Below are positions 63,284 through 64,000 of a DNA stretch of 64,000 bases, piece after piece. The notes under the pieces were generated by a model, which was not told where the DNA came from, did no database searches, and was given only the letters and a program-made list of their open reading frames with translations. The stretch lies in NCBI RefSeq assembly GCF_965139335.1, contig NZ_CBCSEL010000001.1. One strand, written 5' to 3'. The stretch is from Catellicoccus marimammalium (lineage in GTDB: Bacteria; Bacillota; Bacilli; Lactobacillales; Catellicoccaceae). The first letter of the stretch is position 1. Every line of letters begins with the position of its first letter. The position numbers were made by a program, and so were the translations under genes.

Positions 63284-64000
63284 ATCTTTTTTTCCAAGCA
63301 GTGATGTATTGTTCCTCTGTACCACCAATACCAAAACGGAAAGTAGGCTTTTTGAAGGCTAAGTCACTATTGCCATAGGCTTCTACTTTTTTCCCACCAA
63401 CGGTATATTTGGTTCCATCATGATAACAATGACCAAAAAGAGTTCCTGTTTGACTAGAAACTTTTTCTTTCACCACTTCATCATTTAATTTAAATTTCTG
63501 ATCTAAACCGAGTACTTCAGGTTTTGTTTTATAAACAGCTTGTACCAATTGTACCCAATATTTTGTATTGTTATCGCGTACTTTATCAGACATTTTTTTA
63601 TTATTATCATATCCTACCCAAGAGCCTAAAGTCACTTTAGGGGTGCTAGCGATAAACCAAAAATCAGTATTATATTCGGAAGTTCCTGTCTTTCCAACCC
63701 AGTCGCCAGCGTTAATTTTTTTGTTGACTTTTTCCATTTCTTTAGCAGCTAAATATCCAGTTGCATCTTTATCACGAATCACATGACGCATCATTTCATT
63801 CATAATAGAAGCGGTAGCTTCTGTGAAAACTTCTTTATTTTCTTCTTCAAAACGATAAACGTCATTGCCTTCACTATCTTTAATAGATTCAATTAAATGT
63901 GGAGCATTGAAAACTCCTTTATTTGCTAGACAAGCAAAGGCTCCGGTTTGAGCTGCAACGGTTACTTCATTAGTTCCTAAAGGACTAGATTCATAATTCA
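63282..64000 (-). CDS. Class A penicillin-binding protein, C-terminal part (partial)
   Basis: The gene runs off the window end; 239 C-terminal codons are visible. SPLGTNEVTVAAQTGAFACLANKG is typical of the transpeptidase domain of PBP1-type bifunctional enzymes, and the third active-site motif is VGKTGTSEYNTDFWFIA (K-T-G-T-S). A GYDNN-type segment and an extra C-terminal domain with a short Lys-rich tail follow. The glycosyltransferase domain and the SxxK/SxN motifs lie beyond base 64000. It cross-links peptidoglycan outside the membrane. The exact class A subtype cannot be assigned from this part. Confidence 0.88.
   Translation of the reverse strand, partial: NYESSPLGTNEVTVAAQTGAFACLANKGVFNAPHLIESIKDSEGNDVYRFEEENKEVFTEATASIMNEMMRHVIRDKDATGYLAAKEMEKVNKKINAGDWVGKTGTSEYNTDFWFIASTPKVTLGSWVGYDNNKKMSDKVRDNNTKYWVQLVQAVYKTKPEVLGLDQKFKLNDEVVKEKVSSQTGTLFGHCYHDGTKYTVGGKKVEAYGNSDLAFKKPTFRFGIGGTEEQYITAWKKR

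Overview
The window is an AT-rich (roughly one-third G+C by eye), gene-dense chromosomal segment from a low-GC Gram-positive bacterium. The gene families point to order Lactobacillales, probably close to Enterococcaceae: ThiT, an Apf/SceD-like LysM surface protein, UPF0223 directly after the pyruvate dehydrogenase genes, tsaB-rimI-tsaD, divergent pepQ/ccpA, and a poly(glycerol-phosphate) wall teichoic acid pathway. I cannot name a species. Many genes have strong Shine-Dalgarno sites, several start with TTG, and most transcription units end in textbook hairpin/T-tract terminators. I see no rRNA, tRNA, CRISPR array, prophage or insertion sequence. No gap between genes exceeds about 300 bases.

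Layout. 1-6705: the 3' end of a probable iron-containing alcohol dehydrogenase, an HxlR regulator, a lysophospholipase-like hydrolase, a GalT homologue that appears to have lost its nucleophilic histidine, then tsaB-rimI-GNAT-tsaD (tRNA t6A synthesis), a TMEM175-type membrane protein and a rhodanese. 6706-10014: rpsB-tsf-pyrH-frr behind a strong promoter and a structured leader. 10039-21567: accessory genes: a duplicated coiled-coil protein, a Met-rich DUF4396 membrane protein, Dps, an ABC exporter, nagA, a lipoprotein nuclease, a FUSC-like protein, a cell-wall hydrolase cluster, purK, a GntR regulator and a ThiD/PdxK kinase. 21601-26896: pdhABCD with a candidate cre site, then a UPF0223 gene. 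26973-34315: typA, an Apf-like LysM protein behind a perfect WalR-type box, a DUF262/DUF1524 protein of the GmrSD type, an MFS transporter, a small lipoprotein and ThiT.

34472-42143: cold-shock protein, a secreted Q/N-rich protein, rpsP, rimM-trmD, a lipoprotein, TerC, rplS with an L19-type leader, YitT, a CPBP protease and a DUF59 protein. 42178-53327: an LCP ligase faces the teichoic acid cluster tagH-tagB-tagA-tagG-tagF/tarF-mnaA-tagD, followed by mscL, galU and pgcA. 53406-58061: uppS-cdsA-rseP-proS, the block that usually follows frr but here lies about 43 kb away. 58175-64000: DegV, MscS, DUF948 and YtxH envelope/stress proteins, pepQ and ccpA (divergent, with a cre site over the ccpA -35), and the 3' end of a class A penicillin-binding protein.

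Much of the window serves the cell envelope: undecaprenyl and CDP-diacylglycerol synthesis, teichoic acid synthesis, export and attachment, peptidoglycan hydrolysis, and a WalR-type control site. I did not find a convincing new multi-gene system. The best leads are single-locus oddities: the degenerate GalT, the out-of-frame perfect ribosome binding site at the FUSC gene, the nuclease with a small unknown downstream partner, the solitary DUF262/DUF1524 gene and several operator-like repeats.
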